64,000 bases of DNA from Ianthella basta (taxonomy: Eukaryota; Porifera; Demospongiae; Verongiida; Ianthellidae). Shown here piece by piece: positions 23,701 to 33,392 of this stretch. Each line of letters starts with the position of its first letter. The first letter of the stretch is position 1. The stretch spans positions 6,123,950-6,187,949 of the forward strand of contig OZ025887.1 of NCBI GenBank assembly GCA_964019415.1, read 5' to 3'. Both the position numbers and the translations under genes were made by a program. The notes under the pieces are model-generated. The model worked only from the letters and a program-made list of their open reading frames with translations. It was not told the DNA's origin and ran no database searches.

Positions 23701-26700
23701 GGGAGTAGAGCCTATCACTGTGGAAGGGAAGTGTTGCCCTGAATGTCCACCCTCTTCAAGACCTCCCCACAGTATGTGCTGGAGTCTGATTTTGTGCCTG
23801 TGTCTGTCACCCCACCCCCCACCCCTGTGTCTGTCACCCCACCCCCCACCCCTGTGTCTGTCACCCCACCCCCCACCCCTGTGTCTGTCACCCCACCACC
23901 CACCCCTGTGTTTGTCATCCCACCCCCCACCCCTGTGTCCATCACCCCACCACCCACCCCTGTGTTTGTCACCCCACCACCCACCCCTGTGTCTGTCACC
24001 CCACCACCCACCCCTGTGTCTGTCACCCCACCACCCACCCCTGTGTCTGTCACCCCACCACCCACCCCTGTGTCTGTCACCCCACCACCCACCCCTGTGT
24101 CTGTCACCCCACCACCCACCCCAGTGTCTGTCACCCCACCACCCACCCCTGTGTCTGTCACCCCACCACCCACCCCTGTGTTTGTCACCCCACCACCCAC
24201 CCCAGTGTTTGTCACCCCACCACCCACCCCTGTGTCTGTCACCCCACCACCCACCCCTGTGTTTGTCATCCCACCACCCACCCCAGTGTCTGTCACCCCA
24301 CCACCCACCCCAGTGTCTGTCACCCCACCACCTACCCCAGTGTCTGTCACCCCACCACCCACCCGTGTTTGTCACCCCACCACCCACCCCTGTGTCTGTC
24401 ACCCCACCACCCACCCGTGTTTGTCACCCCACCACCCACCCCTGTGTTTGTCACCCCACCACCCACCCCTGTGTTTGTTGCCCCACAACCCACCCCTGTG
24501 TTTGTCACCCCTCCCCCCATCATTTAACCCCCCCCCTCCCCCCCCTCCCCTCAGTCATCTGTCCTGACCTCAGTGATTTGGTGACCACCTGTGATGTTGG
24601 CTGTGCCTCTGATGACGCTTGTAATGGCAACCAGATCTGCTGTCGCGGTGGCTGTTCCTCACTCTGTGTGGACCCAGTGCACCTCGCCTGCCCTGACACG
24701 TCTGGACTGATTGGGACATGTGTGGAGAGCTGTCGCAACAGCAGTCAGTGTGAGAGTGGCCGCCTGTGCTGCTCCAATGGATGTGGACATGCGTGCCTCA
24801 CTGCTGATGTCCTCAACTGTTCGGTGAGGCTACTTCACAGGACAGTGGCTGCAGAGGTTTATGTTTGTGGGCCAGTCAATAAGTTGTAGCTGAACGTGAC
24901 CTCACTTCACTCTGCTACTGAGCACCAGACCTAACAGTCCTTCTTCGTTGATTCCCTTCGTGAATGCATCTTTCTGTGTCGACACCTCTGCAGTCTGTTG
25001 AGTGCCCTGCCCTGGCGTGTGACTATGGAGTTCCGTTCACCCCTGAGGGGGCGTGCTGTCCGAGGTGTCCAGAGGACTGCAGGGTGAGCCGGCACATACA
25101 TAGAATGGGCTCTAGTGTGCACTTCACTTCAGTGTAAAGGGGCTCCTCTGTGACTGTGTCCTCACCTCTTGCAGCAAGTGTTCTGTGCTTATCCTGACTG
25201 TTCGGATGGTGAGGAGCATGTCACCCCTGTGGGACAGTGCTGCCCCATCTGTCAGTGCAATGTGAGTAGTGAAATGAAGAGCTGTGCGGGAGAGGGAGAG
25301 AGCACTTGTTGCCATCTGACGCTTCATTGCTTTGTACCTCTACCTTGCAGCCGAACCGGTGTCCCGTTATAAATTGTCTGTGGGGAACTCCCTACGTCCC
25401 TGACGGTGGATGCTGCCCGCAGTGTCCATCTACCCCCAGAAGTAGGTCTCTTTGCCTGTTACGTGTTGGATGTGTTTGTGTGAGAGAGAGAGACAGGGAG
25501 GGAGGCAGGGAGAGGGAGAGGGAGAGGGGAGATTGTGTGTGTGAAGGTGTGAATGTATGGAACTGCAGCCCATGGTAGTTTGTTCTGGCCCACTTACTCC
25601 CATGTGCACACCTGTCATTTATTCCCTCCCCTTTCTGTCCCCTCCCCCTCTTCTCGCTCAGACTGCACCGAAGGTGGCAACACCTATGCCAGTGGAACAT
25701 CCTGGAACTGCTCTGATGGCTGCAACACCTGGTATGTGTTGGACAGTGGGAAGGACCTGACCTTTTGTAGTGTGAGGTGGTAGTACCTTGTACTCCTCTC
25801 TCTTCTCCACTTGCTGCAGCCGCTGTTTTGATGGAAATGTGGCTAGTACAGAAATCTTCTGCCCTGCTTGTGAGTACTTGTGTAAGCAGTGGCCATGGCC
25901 TGGTAGGCTGCCAAGCATTGTGTCTTCTCCCTCCCCTTCCCTCTTTCCCTCCCCCTCCCCTCCCCTCCCCTCCCCTCCCCTCCCCTTCCCCTCCCCTCCC
26001 CTTCCCCTCCCCTCCCCTCAGCTTGCACTGATGCAACTGGTGTTCATCCATCCGGGGGTCCTTCGTGGACCTGCCCTGACGGCTGCAACACATGGTGAGT
26101 GTACAACACACTCTTTCACCCTGCTCCTAGCTGTTTCCATGGTAACACACACTGCCTCAATCAATGCACAGCACCTGCTACAATGGAGCGATCGCAAGTA
26201 CAAGGATACTCTGTGCACGTGAGTGGACAAGCCATGATTGGTCGTCTTGCACACAACACCCACAGCACTCTCCAGCTGTAGGCACAGGTTGTGTGTCCTC
26301 CTCACTCTCTCCTCCTCAGCCTGCACTGATGACACTGGGGTTGTCTACCAGGCCGGACAGTCTTGGAGATGCCGTGGTGGCTGCCCCACCTGGTGGGTGG
26401 CTCACACCACTGGTTCATGTCTGCTGTGCTGTAACACTCCCACTCCCCTCCCTTCACCTCCTCTCCCCTCCCCTCCCCTCCCCCTTTCCCTCCCTTCCCC
26501 TCCCCATTGCAGCACCTGTCGACATGGCAGAATTACAGTTAATGCAACTGGTTGTCCCAGTAACTGCACTCACGATGGGTACACCATTCCAGAAGGGCAG
26601 AGCTACAAGCCTGATCCCTGCACCACCTGGTGAGGTAGCAGGGCACATCCTTGAACACACCTGTCTATCATCAGTACCATCCCCTTCTTTGCTATCACTG

Positions 26701-28650
26701 TACTAGTGTTTATTGCCGTTGCTGTCTTTATCATAAGACATACAGTTAACAGTCGCTGTTGTCATCTCAACTGACACTCTTTGGGTTGTCCTCTTTCCCT
26801 TCCCCCTCTCCTGCAGCCATTGTACAAACGGAGAGAAACGCTGTGCTGTCATTGCTTGCGCCCCTCCCAACTGTGGTCAGGGAGTAGAGCCTATCACTGT
26901 GGAAGGGAAGTGTTGCCCTGAATGTCCACCCTCTTCAAGACCTCCCCACAGTATGTGCTGGAGTCTGATTTTGTGCCTGTGTCTGTCACCCCACCCCCCA
27001 CCCCTGTGTCTGTCACCCCACCCCCCACCCCTGTGTTTGTCACCCCACCCCCCCTGTGTCTGTCACCCCACCACCCACCCCTGTGTCTGTCACCCCACCC
27101 CCCACCCCTGTGTCCATCACCCCACCCCCCACCCCTGTGTCTGTCACCCCACCACCCACCCCTGTGTCCATCACCCCACCTCCTACCCCTGTGTCCATCA
27201 CCCCACCCCCCACCCGTGTCTGTCACCCCACTACCCACCCCTGTGTCTGTCACCCCACCCCCCACCCCTGTGTCTGTCACCACATCACCCACCCCAGTGT
27301 CTGTCACCCCTCCCCCCACCCCTGTGTCTGTCACCCCACCCCCCATCCCTGTGTCTGTCACCACATCACCCACCCCTGTGTCTGTCACCCCTCCCCCCAC
27401 CCCTGTGTCCATCACCCCACCCCCCATCCCTGTGTCTGTCACCCCACTACCCACCCCTGTGTCTGTCACCACACCCCCCACCCCTGTGTCTGTCGCCACA
27501 CCACCCACCCCTGTGTCTGTCACACCACTACCCACCCCTGTGTCTGTCACCCCACCCCCCATCCCTGTGTCTGTCACCCCACTACCCACCCCTGTGTCTG
27601 TCACCCCACCACCCCCCCTGTGTCTGTCACCCCACCACCCACCCCTGTGTCCATCACCCCACCACCCACCCCTGTGTTTGTCACCCCACAACCCACCCCT
27701 GTGTTTGTTACACCTCCCCCCATCATTTAACCCCCCCTCCCCCCCCTCCCTCAGTCATCTGTCCTGACCTCAGTGATTTGGTGACCACCTGTGATGTTGG
27801 CTGTGCCTCTGATGACGCTTGTAATGGCAACCAGATCTGCTGTCGCGGCGGCTGTTCCTCACTCTGTGTGGACCCAGTGCGCCTCGCCTGCCCTGACACG
27901 TCTGGACTGATTGGGATATGTGTGGAGAGCTGTCGCAACAGCAGTCAGTGTGAGAGTGGCCGCCTGTGCTGCTCCAATGGATGTGGACATGCATGCCTCA
28001 CTGCTGATGTCCTCAACTGTTCGGTGAGGCTACTTCACAGGACAGTGGCTGCAGAGGTTTATGTTTGTGGGCCAGTCTAAGAGTTGTAGCTGAAGTGACC
28101 TCCCTCCTCTCTGCCACTGAGCACCAGACCTAACAGTCCTTCTTTGTTGATTCCCTTCGTGAATGCATCTTTCTGTGCCCACTCTCTGCAGTCTGTTGAG
28201 TGCCCTGCCCTGGCGTGTGACTATGGAGTTCCATTCACCCCTGAGGGGGCGTGCTGTCCGAGGTGTCCAGAGGACTGCAGAGTGAGCCGGCAACCAATCA
28301 GATGATGAATATGATGGGGTTCCTTTCTGTGCACTCACATTTAGTGTGATAGATGTCTCTGTGTGAGCATTCCTTGCCTCTTGCAGGTGGTGCGTTGTGC
28401 CAACCCTAACTGTGAGGCCTATGAAGATGAGGTGATCCCAGTGGGACAGTGCTGCGCTACTTGCCGCTGCAATGTGAGTGCAGTGAAGTGCAGTTGGAGA
28501 GTGAACCTGTTGAAAGTGTTGCTTACGTCTTGTGCCCCCCCCCCCCAGCGGATGCTTTGCCCTGTTTTCCGGTGTGCAAGTGGAGCTCCCATCACTCCTG
28601 AGGGAGACTGCTGCCCTCGATGCCCCAGATGTATGTACATAGGTGTATGC

Positions 28651-28704
<54 letters not shown>

Positions 28705-31700
28705 TGCGCGCGTGTGTGTGTGCGTGCGCACGTGTGTGTGTTCTGGCCCACTTACTCCCATGTGCACACCTGTTATTTATACCTTCTCCTCCCCTCCCCT
28801 CCCCTCCTCTCCCTCAGCCTGCACCGAAGGTGGCAACACCTATAACAGTGGAGCATCCTGGACCTGCTCTGACGGCTGCAACACCTGGTATGTGTTGGAC
28901 AGTGAGAAGGATCTGACCTCTTGTGCTGTGTGAGGTGGTAGTACCTTGTACTCCTCTCTTCTCCACTTGTTGCAGCCGTTGTTTTGATGGAAATGTGGCT
29001 AGTACAGAACAAGCCTGTGCACGTAAGTTGGCTACCCACGATGGTTCTCTGTGTACACGCACCCATACATACCCCTCCCCCTCCCCTCCCCTCCCCCTCC
29101 CCCTCCCCCTCCCCTCCCCCTCCCCTCCCCCTCCCCTCCCCCTCCCCCTCCCCTCAGCTTGCACTGATGCAACTGGTGTTCATCCATCCGGGGGTCCTTC
29201 GTGGACCTGCCCTGACGGCTGCAACACATGGTGAGTGTACAACACACTCTTTCACCCTCCTCCTTGCTGTTTCCATGGTAACACACTCTGTCTCTACCAA
29301 TGAACAGCACATGCCGCAGTGGACTCATCGCAAGTACAAGGAGAGCCTGCGCACGTGAGTGGACAAGCTATGATGGGTCATCTTGCACACAACACCCACA
29401 GCACACTCCAGCTGTAGGCACGGGTTGTGTGTGTTTCCTTCTCACTCCTCCCCCTCTCCTCCCCTCCCCCCCTCCCCTCCTCTCCCTCAGCCTGCACCGA
29501 AGGTGGCAACACCTATGCCAGTGGAACATCTTGGACCTGCTCTGACGGCTGCAACACCTGGTATGTGTTGGACAGTGGGAAGGACCTGATCTCTTGTGCT
29601 GTGAGGTGGTAGTACCTTGTACTCCTCTCTCTTCTCCACTTGCTGCAGCTCTTGTTCAAATGGGTTGATAATCAGCACATTGATAGCCTGTGCACGTAAG
29701 TTGACTACCTGTGTTGGTTGTCTGTGCACGTGCACACTTCTCCCTCCCTCCCTCCCCTCCCCTCCCCTCCCCTCCCTCCCCTCTCCCACACCACGTGAAC
29801 ACTTCTCCCTCCCTACCCTCCACTCCCCCACACCACATGCACACTTCTCCCTCCCTCCCCTCCCCTCCCTCCCTCCCCCACACAGCATGTACTGAAGGTG
29901 GCAACACCTATAACAGTGGAACGTCCTGGAACTGCTCTGATGGCTGCAACACCTGGTATGTGTTGGACAGTGGGAAGGACCTGACCTCTTGTGCTGTGAG
30001 GTGGTAGTACCTTGTACTCCTCTCTCTTCTCCACTTGTTGTAGCTTTTGCCGTGCTGGGATAGTAGCCAGCACAAAGATAGCCTGTCCCCCCAGCTGTGA
30101 GAATGTGCGCTGTGCTTCTGTACTATGTGAGCCAGGGTACGTGGCGGTGGTCCAGGAGGGAGACTGCTGCCCTTCTTGCCAAGACTGCAGTGTAAGACAG
30201 CATCTCTTACCTTCTCTGGCAGAAGAGAAGTGCTTTCTCTGATACCCATACCTTCAGGCAGATCTACTATATGTGTGTCTTCTCCCTCCACCCTCCCTCC
30301 CTTGCCCCTCCCTCCCTCTCCCTTGCCCCTCCCTCCCTTGCCCCTCCCTCCCCCTTCCCCTACCCCCTCCCCCTCCCCTGTATAGTCTGTGTCCTGCAAT
30401 ACACGAGAGTGTGGGGAGAATGAGCGACGTATCTACCCTGACAATCAGTGCTGCTTTGACTGTCAGGACTGTGGGGTGAGGGCCGTAGTGGTTGTGTGCG
30501 ATGGTGTGTATCACTGGAGGGGACTGTGCTGTGAAGAGTCAGTGTGTCTTTTCTTTGGTGGAGGAAGGTCTGCATGTTCTTCTGTCCCTTCTGCAGTTGG
30601 TCCGGTGTGCAGCTGTGGACTGTGAGTACGGTATGGCCTTCACTCCAGATGGTGAGTGCTGCCAGCAGTGCCCTCCTGCAGAGAGGCTCTGTGAGGAGTA
30701 CAGAAGTGTGTTTGATGTGTCGGACATGGACCCCTGCATAAGATGGTGAGTCTACCACACACCCTCTGCATCACCTGAGGAACACGTCCAGGCTGTTATG
30801 TGTCTATGAGGGAGTTGAGTGCCCCACCCCCCTCTCCTACCTGCAGTGAGTGCAATGCAGACTTTGTCTATGAGTGCACTAGGGTTACAACAGGAGCAGG
30901 TTGTTCACCTTGTGAGTTGCAGCACTGGGGCCTTGTGGGCAGTGTGTGCTTGTATTAACGTGTGTGTGTGTGTGTGTGTGTGTGTCGGGGAGTGGTATAA
31001 GCAGTATCTTCTCTGTCCCACAATCAGTGTCTTGTGAGCTTGAAGATAAATCGTACCCTTCTGGTACCTTCTTCACTGAGGGATGCAGCAGATGGTGAGA
31101 GAGGGGAGGGGAGGGGAGGGGAGGAGGGAAGGGAAGGGGAGGGGAGGGGAGGGGAGGGGAGGGGAGGGGAGGGAGGGGAGGGGAGGAGAGGGTGGAAGGG
31201 GAGTGGAGGAGAGAATTGCCCAACTCATCTGTAATGTACTGCTGTTCTGACACAGTGAGTGTAGGAATGGTGTGGCCCAATGTAGCGAGACCAGCTGCAG
31301 CGCAAATGATAGATCCAGTGTCAAATTCGATATGGGCTTTGCAGGCGACTACGATGACTACAAGGACATCACCACACGGGAAGAACTCATCAAGTGAGTG
31401 GGCTGGGGTGGCCAGCTGTCTGTTACCATCGTTGCTGATGCCATTTTCCACATGCACAGGGTTCTGAAGAGGCGACTTGTCAGTAAGTTCAAACACCTCA
31501 ACCTGATGGACAGCCAGGTGAAGGATGTCCAGGTGAGCCAGGCAGCGTGAGCAAAGAAAGACTCCCACTACATCTACCCCCTCCCTCCCTTCCCCTCCCC
31601 CCTCCCTCCCTCCCTCCCCCTCCCCCCTCCCTCCCTGTCAGGTGTACAAAGGCAGTGTATATATAACATTCACAGTTGTGGCCATGGAAGGAGGAGCTGA

Positions 31701-32483
31701 CCCCAGCACTGTGGCTAAGACCTTGGAGACAGAGGTCTGCTCCATGATAGTGCTAGCAGTGATCTCTGCTACGAGTGGTATTGTCTAGTCAAACGCATTT
31801 CTTCCCTCCTTCCCCTCCCCCTCCCCCTCCTTCCCTCCTTCCTCTCCCCCTCCCCCTCCTTCCCTCCCCATTCCTCCCTCCTTCCCTTCCTCCCTGTAGC
31901 ACCGTTCTGGAGCACTGCTTCTGGTGTCTGGCAACCAGACCCTTGTCCCACTGACCTCCACATTCTCTGTCGAGTATGGTGCCGCTGGCGGCAGTGTGCA
32001 AGATGGAAGCTATGTGGCGGCCATTGCTGTCCCAGTGGTGGTTGGAGTGGTAGCAATTGTTGCCATAGTTGCAGCTGTGATAGTCATTATGGTAAGTGAT
32101 CAGTGAGTGTGTTAAGTCTTATGTACCACACCATCATTGCCATGACAACCAGAGGCCTCACCACCATTAGTGATAGTGAGACCACCGATTATTGCATGTA
32201 CATATATGACTTTGTTCTGATTCAACTGTTTGGTGGGTGTGTCTCACTACAGTACGTTATCAAGACCAAGCACAATCAACAACCAAGAGGGAAGGCCATC
32301 TTCAGCGAGGGTGTGTGCAGTATTGAGGTGCGTTGAGGCATGCTATGATCACACGCAGTGTGTGGTGTCTGTGATTGGGTGTCTGTGATTTCTTGTTAGA
32401 ATGTGTACATAGCACCAGAGGAGGATGAGAAGATGAAGTGGGACTCATCTAGCATCGGCTCTGACAAACCTGTCAAGGTCTGA
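20738..32483 (+). CDS. Large WAP/VWC/SEA-domain single-pass membrane protein
   Basis: The protein starts [20 protein letters not shown], a clear signal peptide, and is assembled from about 35 small exons. Modules seen are WAP four-disulfide-core domains (e.g. [16 protein letters not shown] at 21.0 kb, others at 21.6, 24.6-24.8 and 27.8-28.0 kb), von Willebrand C-type domains (PCEIW then a CxxC-rich half, ending GECCxxCP) and many short units (GGNTYxxGxSWxCSDGCNTC plus a second half-exon). Near 31.3-31.97 kb a SEA-like domain contains [12 protein letters not shown], resembling the GSVVV self-cleavage site. A transmembrane helix follows (32.01-32.09 kb, [20 protein letters not shown]) and then a cytoplasmic tail of about 50 residues ending SDKPVKV. 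This is probably a surface adhesion or matrix-binding protein. I do not recognise an orthologue. An internal 3.2-kb duplication enlarges the ectodomain. The exon chain at 22.5-31 kb is a by-eye model. Confidence 0.75.
23100..26290 (+). repeat. Tandem duplication, copy A, inside WAP/VWC/SEA gene
   Basis: Copy A includes exons for short Cys-rich units, a VWC domain, the 27-bp minisatellite intron, two WAP domains and two further VWC-type exons. It matches 26290-29420 at an offset of about 3.2 kb. Introns as well as exons match nearly base for base (e.g. 23335-23790 against 26514-26970), so the copies are recent or homogenised. Confidence 0.85.
23806..24520. repeat. 27-bp minisatellite in intron, copy A
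   Basis: About 26 units of CACCCCTGTGTCTGTCACCCCACCAC type (27 bp). All + frames stay open because 27 is divisible by three; one reads PTPVSVTPP repeats. A donor (ACA|GTATGTG at about 23780) precedes it and an acceptor (CCCTCAG|TCATCTG near 24555) follows it, so it is called intronic. Confidence 0.85.
26985..27720. repeat. 27-bp minisatellite in intron, copy B
   Basis: Paralogous array within the duplicated unit, of similar length but with more unit variants (ATCCCTGTG, CCATCACC, CCACATCACC) and different unit order. The flanking donor and acceptor match those of copy A. Confidence 0.85.
28655..28740. repeat. (GT)n microsatellite, WAP/VWC/SEA gene intron
   Basis: GT array passing into GCGTGCGC variants; absent from the matching intron of duplication copy A, which has a GAGAGG purine run instead. 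Confidence 0.9.
31097..31205. repeat. GGGGA purine repeat, WAP/VWC/SEA gene intron
   Basis: Tandem GGGGA(G) units on the + strand in the intron before the exon encoding the start of the SEA-like region. Pyrimidine counterparts (CCCCT) appear in several other introns of this gene. Confidence 0.8.
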
Positions 32484-32770
32484 GAGTCCGCCCAACTGAA
32501 CTACCCTACTACTTCGTATGCTTACATGTGTAACAAATGTAGAGCAAACAGCTACTTGAGGCTAAATGGCTTTATACATAACCTGTGCACTGTATCCACT
32601 TATAATTAGAAGAGACTGGCTTTGTACAACACTGTAAAATAACTTGAGCTGAAATATTTGTATATTCACTACATTGTGTGTTAGTATGGTACAAAGGAGC
32701 ATGTGAGAGTAACTAGAAATACTAAAATATACTCAAAAGAGCTACTGCACAGGAGGCTTTGAGGAGCGCC
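32484..32770. other. Convergent intergenic region, membrane-protein gene and SPT small subunit
   Basis: 287 bp between facing stops, A/T-richer than the surroundings, as expected for two 3' UTRs. No other feature recognised. Confidence 0.5.
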
Positions 32771-33316
32771 TCATACTGTGTCTGTTGCTGCTGCTGAATG
32801 CTCAGGGGCTGCCGCATGAGGAGGTGTGACAAAGTAGGCAAGAAGACGGATGGAGTAGGCCGGGAGGTAGGCGTAAGTGGTGTACATGGCCATGGCCAAC
32901 AGGAGCACTGCAACGATGACTGCACACACACAAACACAAGAAGAGCCAGCAATAAAAACGGGTACGCTGGCTAGCTAGCTAGCTATAGGGGAGGTCCTTG
33001 TAGCTAGGCAACATTATCCATAATCCACGTGTCACTGAAACGTCATGCACGCTGACTGGAAGCGGTATTGTAGGACGGTGCTGAATGGAATAACCGGACA
33101 GCACGGCTCACTTACCCGCGACTTTCTTTTCTTCTGGATGCAACATAAAGTAAGTGCTGAAGAACATTGTTGCAATCATCTGTTTCTGGAACCATCTGTT
33201 CAGCTCCTCCAGCTTGCCCCTCTTCCTCTTCTGTCTTCCTGCCTACAAACAGACACAGAGAGACAAGAGAACAGTCACATTCCTAAACCTCATGATGAAG
33301 CCAACTCATTCACCAT
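32771..33316 (-). CDS. SPTSSA: Serine palmitoyltransferase small subunit (SPTSSA/SPTSSB type)
   Basis: This subunit activates serine palmitoyltransferase, the first committed step of sphingolipid synthesis, in the ER membrane. The three-exon model is: ATG only (33314-33316), 33116-33242 and 32771-32919. All junctions are GT-AG and in frame. The product is about 92 residues, with a basic start ([20 protein letters not shown]), a first hydrophobic segment ([19 protein letters not shown]) and a second ([19 protein letters not shown]), then YSIRLLAYF. Vertebrate small subunits share the pattern W..Q, TALYMLEPWE, MALYTGYVFMPQH, HYF. The C terminus is longer than in human. The symbol follows the human paralogue; A versus B cannot be decided. 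It is too small and split to appear as one open frame. Confidence 0.82.
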
Positions 33317-33392
33317 TTTGTCCTGACGTCACGAAACGTCACACTCCACAGCAAATGTACCAGGATTCTCCTCTTTGATATCCAGCAGGAAG
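33317..33392. promoter_or_regulatory. Compact bidirectional promoter region, SPT small subunit / PSMA3
   Basis: Only 76 bp separate the two divergent ATGs, so core promoters and 5' UTRs of both genes must share or overlap this segment. It contains TGACGTCACG at about 33322, which fits a CRE/ATF-type palindrome (TGACGTCA). Confidence 0.6.

Larger units (their letters stand above)
26290..29420 (+). repeat. Tandem duplication, copy B, inside WAP/VWC/SEA gene
   Basis: Second copy of the 3.2-kb unit. It keeps the same exon order, splice sites and open frames, so the duplication lengthens the ectodomain rather than breaking it. Differences concentrate in the minisatellite and in the 28.3-28.75 kb segment, where a GT array has been gained. 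A shorter similarity (29600-29700 to 22610-22710) shows earlier rounds of duplication. Confidence 0.85.

Noticed and set aside
23720..27767. [13 protein letters not shown] Pro/Thr/Val-rich frames as a mucin-like coding stalk
   Set aside because: Donor (ACA|GTATGTG) and acceptor (CCTCAG|TCATC) bracket each array and join VWC to WAP exons in phase. Inclusion cannot be fully excluded without RNA data.
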